A DNA stretch of 17,494 bases from 2-12-FULL-41-16 sp964390625. GTDB taxonomy: Bacteria > Patescibacteriota > Patescibacteriia > Magasanikbacterales > UBA922. Made by a program: the position numbers and the translations under genes. Positions 7,697-14,660 of the stretch are shown here, in pieces (the stretch's first letter is position 1; each line of letters opens with the position of its first letter). The stretch lies in the NCBI GenBank assembly GCA_964390625.1, contig CAYMID010000017.1:1-17494 (forward strand), read 5' to 3'. The notes beneath the pieces are model-generated. The model was not told where the DNA came from, ran no database searches, and saw only the letters and a list, made by a program, of their open reading frames with translations.

Positions 7697-8463
7697 TCAA
7701 TCTGCAATTGATTCAAATTCGCCGGTCAAAGGATTTTCAACCGTGACTGTTTGCCCTTGAACCAAAANNNNNNNNNNNNNNNNNNNNNNNNNNNNNNNNN
7801 NNNNNNNNNNNNNNNNNNNNNNNNNNNNNNNNNNNNNNNNNNNNNNNNNNNNNNNNNNNNNNNNNNNTCAAATTCGCCGGTCAAAGGATTTTCAACCGTG
7901 ACTGTTTGCCCTTGAACCAAAAATCGGCGCCACACTGTTTCTTTGTTGTCATCCGTTTCCGAAACAACCACTACCTCATCCTTTGCCAACTCCGCATCTT
8001 CGATTCTAAAGCTGACCCGGCGGCCATTTTTGGCCTCTTCCACATCTTTTATAAACTCTTGTACCATTGGCAAAGTGCGCACTGCTTCAATTTTTGTAGT
8101 CGCAGTGTCTCTAGGCTCAATTGCTACACAGTCAGCCCCATCTAAAACAGTCGCTTGATATTTATCGCGTTCAAGTACACGGTACGGACATTCTACTCGT
8201 ATTCCTGACTGATCTAAACTAGGCGGCAGATTTCTTACTGGAATTGCGAGGCTAGCCTTAACAAAATATGGTGATAAAAAATAGCGATTGTGCCGCAGAC
8301 TAAGAGTACCCTTACTATTTGCCTCAATCACCGCCTCAAAACTCGTACCCGAAATTGGACCATACCAAGTCCAGACAATGGCCAGGAGCATTAATGCGCA
8401 ATACATCAACGAAGCAATGCCAATAATTCTAACGAATTTCTCTTTACGAATATTGAATTCCAT
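7697..8463 (-). CDS. Single-pass membrane protein of unknown function, interrupted by a false assembly gap
   Basis: The frame starts at ATG 8463 (MEFNIRKEKFVRII...) and has one hydrophobic segment at about residues 13-34, followed by a soluble, beta-rich region of about 165 residues, probably outside the membrane. As given, the gene runs into 100 Ns at 7867. Because bases 7868-7922 repeat 7713-7767 exactly, merging the two copies restores a clean frame that continues ...LTGEFESIAD and stops at TGA 7699-7697, giving 203 aa. A translation straight through the Ns is out of frame and wrong. It begins 9 nt after the RluA-like gene. No family is recognised. Confidence 0.7.
7713..7767. repeat. 55-bp contig-end duplication, left copy
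   Basis: These 55 bases are identical to 7868-7922 on the other side of the N run. The copies end exactly at the gap edge on this side and begin exactly at the gap edge on the other, so they are overlapping contig ends and not a biological repeat. The length of 55 equals a common assembler k-mer size. Confidence 0.95.
7768..7867. other. Scaffold gap of 100 N, probably spurious
   Basis: There are exactly 100 Ns, a default scaffolder value. The flanking 55-bp identity means the true distance is negative (an overlap) and no sequence is missing. Removing the Ns and one copy repairs the membrane-protein gene. Confidence 0.95.
7868..7922. repeat. 55-bp contig-end duplication, right copy
   Basis: This is identical to 7713-7767. 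It encodes part of the C-terminus of the membrane protein (FLVQGQTVTVENPLTGEF). See the left copy. Confidence 0.95.
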
Positions 8464-8472
8464 ATAAGTGAG

Positions 8473-9129
8473 TTACAAATTGAATGGAATTTCCACAACC
8501 ACAATCTCATCACCCACGGCTTTTTTAAATTCCACACGTGTGGCGCACAACGCGAGTTCATGGTGTGGCAAATGACCAGTGGTATCTGGCGCACCGTATT
8601 TAACGTCACCAACAATTGGGCAACCCAAGTGTGATAATTGCGCGCGAATTTGGTGCGGACGGCCGGTTTTTAAATTTATTTTGAGTACAGTTTTATCACC
8701 ACGCTTCTCTAGTATTTCATAATCCAGTTCAGCGCGCAAACCACCCTCGACTTCACGCTCATACACCTTAACCATGTTGGTGCGCTCGTCTTTTTTTAGC
8801 CAATTAACTAAGGTATCAGCCGCTTTTTTTGGCTCTCCCCACACCAGTGTGTGATATGTTTTTTTGAACGTATGGTTACGAATTTGTTCGGACAAACGCG
8901 ATGCACCTTTACTTGTTTTTCCAAAGACAACAATACCAGCCACTGGTCGATCGAGGCGGTGTACAATTCCCAAAAAAACGTTACCAGGCTTATTATGGGC
9001 CTGTTTTAAATGCAATTTAACAGCATCGGCTAAAGTCGCGTCACCAGTATCATCGCCCTGCACCAACACACCCGCAGGCTTGTATACCGCAATGATATGA
9101 TTATCTTCGTATAGAACTTGCACCTGCAT
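8473..9129 (-). CDS. RluA-family pseudouridine synthase
   Basis: This enzyme isomerises uridine to pseudouridine in rRNA or tRNA. The chosen start is ATG 9129 (MQVQVLYEDNHIIAVYKPAG), one base after the upstream stop; a longer frame beginning inside the upstream gene was rejected. It gives 218 aa, the size of E. coli RluA. The catalytic motif GIVHRLDRPVAG is at 54-65 with D60 as the expected catalytic Asp, and the RluA C-terminal motif GRPHQIRAQLSHLG is followed by GDVKYGA. There is no N-terminal S4 domain, as in RluA/RluC-minimal forms. Which RNA position it modifies cannot be told. Confidence 0.92.
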   Translation of the reverse strand: MQVQVLYEDNHIIAVYKPAGVLVQGDDTGDATLADAVKLHLKQAHNKPGNVFLGIVHRLDRPVAGIVVFGKTSKGASRLSEQIRNHTFKKTYHTLVWGEPKKAADTLVNWLKKDERTNMVKVYEREVEGGLRAELDYEILEKRGDKTVLKINLKTGRPHQIRAQLSHLGCPIVGDVKYGAPDTTGHLPHHELALCATRVEFKKAVGDEIVVVEIPFNL

Positions 9130-9130
9130 A

Positions 9131-9991
9131 TTAAGCCTGCCAACGTGCGAAAATCCCGCACGGTAATAAACGACCAGAATCTTTTTCAGCAATTGCGAGC
9201 TCGCCTTTCTCGTATTTTCCGGTTGTGCCAAATAATTCAGTTAAATTATTTTCATACGCAATCGCTGAGTAACCGGACGCATAGCCATTGATCAGGAAAA
9301 ATAAGGGCTGCTCACTCATAATCGAACGACACATCTGCAACAATGGCACGAGATCTTCTTCAATTTTCCACACCTCTTTGTTGGCTCCATGACCAAAAGC
9401 CGGCGGGTCTAAAATAATCCCATCGTATTTATTTCCACGTTTAATTTCGCGCTTCACAAAGGTACGCGCATCATCCAAAATCCAGCGAACCGGTTTTTTA
9501 TCCAAACCCGACAACGCTGCGTTATCTTTGGCCCACTGAATGGCGACTTTGGAACCATCAACATGCACCACTTCAGCGCCCGCTTGCGCACACGCCAGCG
9601 TGGCCCCGCCCGTGTACCCAAACAAATTCAAGACTGACACCGGACGCCCGGATTTATTGATCAAACCGCGCATCCAATCCCAATTGGTCGACTGCTCTGG
9701 AAACAAACCAGTGTGTTTAAATGAGGTCGGACGAATCCAGAATTTCAAATCTGCAAATTCCATCGGCCACCGCTGTGGCACACCCGGCTTTAAATCCCAA
9801 TCTCCCTTTTTGCCATCGCGCGAAAAACTGGCGTGGGCTTTTTTCCACTCTTGCTCATTTAATTTCTGTGTCCACAACGCCTGCGGATCTGGTCGACGAA
9901 ACACAAACTCACCATATTGTTCGAGCTTTTCATCTGCGCCCGAGTCCAGGAGTGCGTACCCACCGTTTGGTTTGGTGATGGCAATGTTCAT
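9131..9991 (-). CDS. Class I SAM-dependent methyltransferase (RlmI/COG1092-like)
   Basis: This 286-aa methyltransferase has the SAM-binding motif NLFGYTGGATLACAQAGA at 122-139, followed by the acidic strand end VHVDGSK (142-148), and motif IV LDPPAFGHG (194-202). The segment KHTGLFPEQ (92-100) matches the K-x-G-x-F-x-x-Q motif of RlmI-type 23S rRNA cytosine-C5 methyltransferases. It lacks the N-terminal PUA domain of full-length RlmI. Its place directly before a pseudouridine synthase gene (1-nt gap) supports an RNA-modification role, but the target is unknown. Confidence 0.88.
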   Translation of the reverse strand: MNIAITKPNGGYALLDSGADEKLEQYGEFVFRRPDPQALWTQKLNEQEWKKAHASFSRDGKKGDWDLKPGVPQRWPMEFADLKFWIRPTSFKHTGLFPEQSTNWDWMRGLINKSGRPVSVLNLFGYTGGATLACAQAGAEVVHVDGSKVAIQWAKDNAALSGLDKKPVRWILDDARTFVKREIKRGNKYDGIILDPPAFGHGANKEVWKIEEDLVPLLQMCRSIMSEQPLFFLINGYASGYSAIAYENNLTELFGTTGKYEKGELAIAEKDSGRLLPCGIFARWQA

Positions 9992-9993
9992 AA

Positions 9994-10326
9994 TTAATCC
10001 AAATTCATTCTAAATTCCTTACCATATTCGGCAAATCCAAGTCGCACATACCAAGCGTGAATTTCGGGGCGAGTGGAACGCGAATTGGCAATGATTTTAT
10101 AACAGCCCTGTTTTTTGGCCTCGGCGATTAATGCTTGTGCCAACTGACCACCTGTTCCTTGGCCACGCACATCTTCGTTCACTTGAATGTCCTCGAACAA
10201 ACCATACGGTGCTTGGTGTAAATCATTATAGATGAGATACAGATACACGTGACCGACTTCTTGCCCATTTATCTGGGCCGACAAACGAATAGCCTGACTC
10301 GTTTTAGTGTGTGTGGTTATTTCCAT
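9994..10326 (-). CDS. GNAT-family N-acetyltransferase
   Basis: This 110-aa minimal GNAT protein has the acetyl-CoA pyrophosphate-binding loop VRGQGTGGQLAQALI (about 53-67, R/Q-x-x-G-x-G type) preceded by the core strand FEDIQVNEDV. It also has the C-terminal HAWYVRLGFAEYG element, in which Tyr is the usual general acid. It transfers acetyl from acetyl-CoA to an amine on an unknown substrate. It is the first gene of the left transcription unit; the promoter lies about 30-60 nt upstream. The next start is 2 nt after its stop. Confidence 0.9.
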   Translation of the reverse strand: MEITTHTKTSQAIRLSAQINGQEVGHVYLYLIYNDLHQAPYGLFEDIQVNEDVRGQGTGGQLAQALIAEAKKQGCYKIIANSRSTRPEIHAWYVRLGFAEYGKEFRMNLD

Positions 10327-10359
10327 ATTATGGCGTTTTTGCTGGCTTTTTATAGGTTT

Positions 10360-10387
10360 ATTGTACTCCTAAACCCCCAAAAGTCAA
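10360..10387 (-). promoter_or_regulatory. Sigma70-type promoter for the GNAT-to-sucCD unit
   Basis: On the minus strand, TTGACT (10387-10382) and TACAAT (10365-10360) are separated by 16 bp, giving 5/6 matches in each box. Transcription would start near 10353, about 27 nt before the GNAT start codon. No other good promoter is obvious in the tightly packed genes downstream. Confidence 0.65.
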
Positions 10388-10398
10388 TCAATTGCGCA

Positions 10399-10427
10399 TT
10401 GACAAAACCCGCCCAATCCCCTACACT
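10399..10427 (+). promoter_or_regulatory. Sigma70-type promoter for the TerC gene
   Basis: A perfect -35 box TTGACA (10399-10404), a 17-bp spacer and TACACT (10422-10427, 4/6 including the key T-A and final T) predict a start near 10434. That leaves a 5' leader of about 110 nt. The promoter is divergent from the GNAT promoter, with the two -35 boxes 11 bp apart. Confidence 0.65.
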
Positions 10428-10433
10428 TACCAC

Positions 10434-10507
10434 AGCCTTGAGTAGTGGGGAGAAAAAGACGATCGGTGTCCCCTGGGACCGTCTTGGCCTATGAACCACT
10501 GCTAATT
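10434..10507 (+). promoter_or_regulatory. Structured 5' leader of the TerC gene, candidate riboswitch aptamer
   Basis: The leader can fold into a closing helix P1, agtagtgg (10441-10448) with ccactgct (10496-10503), 8 bp with one G-U. Inside it is a second helix, aagacg (10456-10461) with cgtctt (10480-10485). That is topped by gtcc/ggac (10468-10471 with 10476-10479), with a 6-nt bulge on one side. A purine-rich strand (ggagaaa) and tggcctatgaa are left in the junction. It is followed at once by a terminator hairpin. TerC genes in other bacteria are often controlled by the yybP-ykoY manganese riboswitch. I do not see that motif's full consensus here, so the class is unassigned. Confidence 0.5.
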
Positions 10508-10531
10508 ACAACCGGCCTCCGGTTGTTTTTT
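10508..10531 (+). terminator. Rho-independent terminator/attenuator in the TerC leader
   Basis: The arms acaaccgg (10508-10515) and ccggttgt (10519-10526) form a perfect 8-bp stem with a 3-nt loop, followed by a T-rich tract (ttttttatttattttt). It ends only 17 nt before the TerC ATG, so it must be bypassed for the gene to be expressed. That is the signature of transcription attenuation rather than of the end of an upstream gene, since no plus-strand gene precedes it. Confidence 0.8.
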
Positions 10532-10543
10532 ATTTATTTTTCT

Positions 10544-11464
10544 ATGACCCCACATGATTGGCTCTGGGCCGTCTTCGGCCTGTCGATTGTTGGTTTTTTA
10601 ATCGCGGACCTAGGTTTCCTAAACCGCAAAGCGCACAAAATATCAGCCAAATCCGCCATTTGGCAATCTCTATTTTGGGTTGGGGCTTCGCTCATCTTTG
10701 CCGCCCTGATTAATTGGGCCGAGGGCCGCACGCACGCGGTTGAATTCCTAAGTGCGTACGTAACCGAAAAAATGTTGTCAGTCGACAACCTGTTCGTGAT
10801 CATGCTGATTTTTAGTTACTTTAAACTAGAAGAACAGTACCACCACAAAGTTTTGTTCTGGGGAATTTTGGGGGCCATTGTGTTCCGTGGTATTTTTATT
10901 ACCGCCGGCAGTTTGATTGTTAGCCAGTTTAGTTGGGTGTTGTATATTTTTGGTGCAATTCTATTGTACACTGGTATCAAATTACTCCGCGACAAAAAAG
11001 AAGAACACATTGATTTTAAAAACAACGCCATCGTAAAGTTTGCTCATAAATATTTGTCTTTTACCTCAAATCACCACAACGGTAAATTTTGGGTCAAAGA
11101 AAATGGTAAACGCTACTTTACCACCCTATTCTTGGTCATGCTGCTTATCGAAGGTACTGATATTATCTTTGCCGTTGATTCAATTCCAGCAGCCTTCGCA
11201 ATTACGCAAAATCCGTTCATTATCTTTACCGCCAATATTTACGCCGTGATGGGGCTCCGCGCCTTGTTCTTCTTGCTCGAAAACGTGCTCCACAAATTCC
11301 ACCACTTGCAAAAAGGTCTCGCCTTTATCCTCTTATTTATCGGGGCCAAAATGCTCGCTGGTATTTTCGGAATTCACGTGGCCCCACTCATTTCGTTTGG
11401 GGTAATTATGACAGCGTTGGCTGCCTCGCTGATTTTGTCAGTGATTTTTCCCAAAAAGATTTAG
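10544..11464 (+). CDS. TerC-family integral membrane protein (probable metal-ion exporter)
   Basis: This 306-aa protein has several hydrophobic helices (about 6-24, 42-58, 81-95, 105-126, 131-147, 192-220, 225-247, 258-276, 280-302) and the TerC signatures. These are EKMLSVDNLFV (75-85; D81-N82 in the membrane) and EGTDIIFAVDSIPAAFAIT (203-221; acidic D206 and D212), as in TerC/Alx/YkoY proteins. Family members export manganese or other metals, or help metallate secreted proteins. A His-rich loop (SNHHNGK, 175-181) lies between helices. The start ATG 10544 was chosen because an upstream in-frame GTG (10445) would translate the structured leader and terminator. It is the only plus-strand gene here and is probably riboswitch-controlled. 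It ends 4 nt before the N gap and faces yvcK. Confidence 0.93.
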   Translation: MTPHDWLWAVFGLSIVGFLIADLGFLNRKAHKISAKSAIWQSLFWVGASLIFAALINWAEGRTHAVEFLSAYVTEKMLSVDNLFVIMLIFSYFKLEEQYHHKVLFWGILGAIVFRGIFITAGSLIVSQFSWVLYIFGAILLYTGIKLLRDKKEEHIDFKNNAIVKFAHKYLSFTSNHHNGKFWVKENGKRYFTTLFLVMLLIEGTDIIFAVDSIPAAFAITQNPFIIFTANIYAVMGLRALFFLLENVLHKFHHLQKGLAFILLFIGAKMLAGIFGIHVAPLISFGVIMTALAASLILSVIFPKKI

Positions 11465-11468
11465 GCTT

Positions 11469-11568
11469 NNNNNNNNNNNNNNNNNNNNNNNNNNNNNNNN
11501 NNNNNNNNNNNNNNNNNNNNNNNNNNNNNNNNNNNNNNNNNNNNNNNNNNNNNNNNNNNNNNNNNNNN
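11469..11568. other. Scaffold gap of 100 N, real missing sequence
   Basis: Unlike the other gap, the flanks share no sequence. It cuts the yvcK homologue after about 129 residues of a family usually over 300 residues long, so the true gap is probably several hundred bases and the 100 N are a placeholder. Any TerC terminator would also lie here. Confidence 0.85.
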
Positions 11569-11957
11569 GTTTGTTCAAGCGTGACCGGGATTACCTGGCC
11601 TTTTACATTAAATAAAACCGACAAGCGTTTAATGGCGGTTTCCTCGGAGCCACTAATACCAGCGGCGGCCATCATCATTAAGTTACCAAGCGTGTGGCCT
11701 GACAATCCGTCGCCTTTGGAAAACCGATACGTAAACAATTCGCGCAACAACTGACTGTCATTTTCGGCCAACGCAATAATTGATTTGCGTACATCAGACA
11801 ATGGCAGCAAGCCAAATTCATCGCGCACCACCGCATTGCTACCGCCATCGTCCGTCATACTGACAATCACACTAAGTGCGTAATCATTGAATTGTTTAAG
11901 GCCCGAGAGTACAGCCACTGTGCCGGTTCCGCCACCAATTACGACTATTTTTTTCAT
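11569..11957 (-). CDS. yvcK: YvcK/GlmR (CofD-like) family protein, C-terminus lost in the gap
   Basis: Only the N-terminal 129 residues are present. The start MKKIVVIGGGTGTVAVLSGL carries the glycine-rich GGGTG loop. VSMTDDGGSNAVVRDEFGLLPLSDVRKSI and GDGLSGHTLGNLMMMAA are the classic YvcK motifs (DDGGS and GHxxGNL). In Bacillus the protein binds UDP-GlcNAc, is needed for growth on gluconeogenic carbon sources, and stimulates GlmS, steering carbon into cell-wall precursors. Its presence in the same transcription unit as glmS (two genes upstream) fits that role. The ATG at 11957 was chosen, one base after the upstream stop (TAATATG); a GTG four codons earlier is possible. The usual neighbours rapZ and whiA are not visible. 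Confidence 0.9.
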
Positions 11958-11958
11958 A

Positions 11959-12816
11959 TTAGGTATCACTTACACCAATTGAACCTGTTTTGTATATTTT
12001 AAGAATATACTCTGGTTCTTCACTTACAATCATTGGATGAGAATTTTGATTTAACTCAAACGTAAAAAAATTCTTGTACTGATCAGAGTTTTTTAGATCT
12101 TTAAAAACAAGATCAAGGTATTTTTTTTGTCTTTCGGAAATAAACCCAATACTTGCGCGGCCCCCTGGTAACAACTTATGAATCACCGCTAAAATATATC
12201 TACGGGCGGACTCTTCGTCCCGGACTGCATAGGCAAACTCGCCGGCAGTGTCTACAATTAAATTAAATTCTTCGAAATCACTGAGTTGCAAAATTGAACG
12301 CCACTTTAAATCAGTGTTTGCAATGTCTGATTTAATTTCAGTCCCGGCCGGCAAAGAATAATCAGTGGATGCACCTGTCCGTAACTGTTCTCTTTGAAGA
12401 CGGGCCGCTTTTTTACGCAAGCCAGTTGAATACACTTTAACCGCCGTGCCCAATTTGTCGCGTATTTGTTCCGCATACAAACCAGCCCCCGCACCAACAT
12501 CAAGAACATTGAGTACTACTTCGGGGTTTTGCAAATGCTCATTCTCAAGCCAGGATATCAATGACTCACCATGATACGTTTCTAGGGGGCGACGACCCGG
12601 TGTTTGTCCCTCACGTCGAATGGCTGGATAGCGATAACCATCTTGTGGGTGTCTTTCCTGATTTCTCGCAGTTCTTTTCCACTGTGTTAGTGGATCGGCA
12701 GGTACTGTTGGTGCTTGTCCGTACATACCCGCCATTTGCTCGTCCAATTGGTATTCATCATGTTTTTTACGCAACTCTTCGGCACCAATAAACGGATAGG
12801 GGCGATTTTCAGACAT
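11959..12816 (-). CDS. Class I SAM-dependent methyltransferase-like protein of unknown target
   Basis: This 285-aa protein has a Rossmann methyltransferase core with motif I VLDVGAGAGLYAEQI (about 104-118), an acidic post-motif region, and LIVDTAGEFAYAV plus HKLLPGGRASIGFI in the positions of motifs IV and VI. The first 90 residues are polar and Tyr/Pro/Arg-rich, do not look like a known domain, and end in ETYHGESLISWLE. The start ATG 12816 lies 1 nt after the glmS stop; three residues further upstream would overlap glmS. It sits between glmS and yvcK, a position I do not know from other genomes. The substrate is unknown. Confidence 0.75.
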   Translation of the reverse strand: MSENRPYPFIGAEELRKKHDEYQLDEQMAGMYGQAPTVPADPLTQWKRTARNQERHPQDGYRYPAIRREGQTPGRRPLETYHGESLISWLENEHLQNPEVVLNVLDVGAGAGLYAEQIRDKLGTAVKVYSTGLRKKAARLQREQLRTGASTDYSLPAGTEIKSDIANTDLKWRSILQLSDFEEFNLIVDTAGEFAYAVRDEESARRYILAVIHKLLPGGRASIGFISERQKKYLDLVFKDLKNSDQYKNFFTFELNQNSHPMIVSEEPEYILKIYKTGSIGVSDT

Positions 12817-12817
12817 A

Positions 12818-14650
12818 TTATTCAACGGTTACGCTTTTGGCTAAATTACGAGGACGATCCACGTCGCGACCAAGCGCCACGGCGCAGTGATACGCGAGGA
12901 GTTGCAAGGCCGTGGTTGTGACGAGCGGTTGCAAGAGCTCCATGGTTTCGGGGACAAACATAACATGTTCGGCTAGTTCGCGCGCTGATTCGTCGCCATG
13001 CGTTGCGACCATAAAAACCGGGGCTTTGCGCGCACGAACCTCCTCCACGTTACTGCGCATTTTGTCATACAACTGGTCGCGAGTAATAATCGCCACGACA
13101 GGAAATTCAGGCGCTAACAGCGCAATTGGGCCATGTTTCATTTCGCCACCTGGATAGGCCTCGGCGTGAATGTACGAAATTTCTTTGAGTTTTAAGGCGC
13201 CTTCGAGCGCGATTGGAAAATTAATGCCGCGGCCAAGAAAAAAACAATTTTTGTATTTCACTAATTCTTCGGCCATAGCTTTAATCGCGTCACTGTGCGC
13301 CAAAATGTCGCTCATTTTTTGCGGCACCTGCTCGAGTGCTTGCAACAAACGCTGACCCGTGGCTACTGACACGCGGCGCGAACGCCCAAATTGCAGGGCG
13401 TACAAAATCATAACCACGGACATGTTGGTGTACGCTTTGGTCGAGGCAACCGCGAGCTCGGGACCAGCGTGAATGTAGGTGCCGCCGTCGGTTTCGCGCG
13501 CAATCGTGGAGCCAATTGCATTAACAATCCCACGCACAAACGCTCCGCGGCGCTTGGCTTCACGCACCGCGGCCAGTGTATCCGCAGTTTCGCCTGATTG
13601 CGAGACCGCAAACACGAGTGTGTTTTCGTCAATCACGGGGTCGCGATAGCGGAACTCGCTACTTACCTCAACCTCGGCTGGAATACCCGCCAAACGCTCA
13701 AACGCATATTTACCAACCAAACCCGCATACGACGCGGTGCCGCAAGCCAAAAAAATCACCCGGTTCACGCGGCGCATTTGTTCCTCGGTCATGTTGAGCC
13801 CACCCAAACGCGCGGTACCATCTTCCAAATTATAACGACCGCGCATTGCGTCTTGGAGTACATTGGGCTGGTCAAAAATTTCCTTGAGCATAAAGTGTGG
13901 GAAACCCTGTTTTTCGGCCTGCGCCTCGTCCCACGAAATTTCCTCCACATGTTTAGCGACTTTTTCATCGCGAATCGTGTAAATATTTAAACCACTACGA
14001 CGCACGTCCGCCACCTCGCCATCATTCAAAAAAATCACCTTATTTGTATACGCCAAAATTGGCGTCGCGTCACTCGCCAAAAAATATTCATTGTCCTTAA
14101 TCCCAATTACGAGCGGGCTCCCCAAACGCGCCGCCACCAACTGGTCGGGGTGATCCGCGTGCATCGCGACCACACCATACGTGCCGCGCACATGGGCCAG
14201 TGCAGTCTCCACCGCCATGCGCAAATCGCCCTGATAATGCTTGCCAATCAGATGCGCGAGCACCTCGGTATCAGTTTGCGACGTAAACTCAAGCGCTGGA
14301 TTTTCTTTTTCCAAAACCTGACGCAATTCGCGGTAATTCTCGATAATGCCATTATGCACGATCATTAATTTGCCACTCAAAGCTGCGTGTGGATGTGCAT
14401 TTTCCTCCGTCACCCCACCATGCGTGGCCCAACGCGTATGCGCAATCCCAATCGTACCAGTCACATTCGCCTCTTTTACTGCGGCCGATAAATTATCAAT
14501 TTTCCCCACCGCCCGCACCCGTTGCAACTTCCCGTTTGCAGCCACAGCCACCCCAGCACTGTCATAGCCGCGATATTCCAAACGACGCAATCCTCGCACT
14601 AAAATTGGCAGCGCCTGCTCATTTCCCACATAGGCAATAATGCCGCACAT
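12818..14650 (-). CDS. glmS: Glutamine--fructose-6-phosphate aminotransferase (isomerising)
   Basis: GlmS makes glucosamine-6-phosphate from fructose-6-phosphate and glutamine, the first step towards UDP-GlcNAc. The start ATG 14650 is fixed by biology: it gives M-C-G-I-I, in which Cys becomes the N-terminal nucleophile after Met removal. The product is 610 aa, full length. The N-terminal glutaminase domain has LEYRGYDSAGVAV and HTRWATHGG. Two SIS domains follow (ACGTASYAGLVGKYAFE, SQSGETADTLAAV, GRGINFPIALEGALKLKEISY in pieces). The C-terminus is the family-typical NLAKSVTVE. It begins 10 nt after the upstream HAD gene, which leaves no room for a glmS ribozyme. Confidence 0.98.
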   Translation of the reverse strand: MCGIIAYVGNEQALPILVRGLRRLEYRGYDSAGVAVAANGKLQRVRAVGKIDNLSAAVKEANVTGTIGIAHTRWATHGGVTEENAHPHAALSGKLMIVHNGIIENYRELRQVLEKENPALEFTSQTDTEVLAHLIGKHYQGDLRMAVETALAHVRGTYGVVAMHADHPDQLVAARLGSPLVIGIKDNEYFLASDATPILAYTNKVIFLNDGEVADVRRSGLNIYTIRDEKVAKHVEEISWDEAQAEKQGFPHFMLKEIFDQPNVLQDAMRGRYNLEDGTARLGGLNMTEEQMRRVNRVIFLACGTASYAGLVGKYAFERLAGIPAEVEVSSEFRYRDPVIDENTLVFAVSQSGETADTLAAVREAKRRGAFVRGIVNAIGSTIARETDGGTYIHAGPELAVASTKAYTNMSVVMILYALQFGRSRRVSVATGQRLLQALEQVPQKMSDILAHSDAIKAMAEELVKYKNCFFLGRGINFPIALEGALKLKEISYIHAEAYPGGEMKHGPIALLAPEFPVVAIITRDQLYDKMRSNVEEVRARKAPVFMVATHGDESARELAEHVMFVPETMELLQPLVTTTALQLLAYHCAVALGRDVDRPRNLAKSVTVE

Positions 14651-14660
14651 AAAAAAATAA

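Noticed and set aside
7726..7867. Membrane-protein reading frame continued through the Ns
   Set aside because: The 155 artificial bases shift the frame. The C-terminal tail read that way is an artefact.
7713..7922. 55-bp direct repeat as target-site duplication or biological repeat
   Set aside because: The copies abut the N run exactly on both sides, which is typical of overlapping contig ends.
9130..9231. Longer RluA-like frame starting inside the upstream methyltransferase gene
   Set aside because: The extra 34 residues have no family match. The ATG at 9129 gives RluA length and follows the upstream stop by one base.
9540..10013. Plus-strand frame of 157 codons, and similar ones at 13598-13990 and 5074-5421
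   Set aside because: They lie antisense within genes with strong family motifs. Their Pro/Ser/Arg/His/Cys-rich composition is typical of shadow frames.
10383..10403. Inverted repeat gtcaat...attgac as an operator
   Set aside because: It is fully explained by two divergent -35 boxes of the TTGAC type.
10491..10505. Four-codon leader peptide ORF (M-N-H-C) in the TerC leader
   Set aside because: It is too short to judge, has no ribosome-binding signal, and has no repeated regulatory codon.
10445..10543. N-terminal extension of the TerC protein from a GTG at 10445
   Set aside because: It would translate through the leader helices and the terminator. The extension has no TerC homology, and the ATG at 10544 has the local TATG context.
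14651..14660. glmS ribozyme upstream of glmS
   Set aside because: Only 10 nt separate glmS from the previous gene, and no such structure is present.
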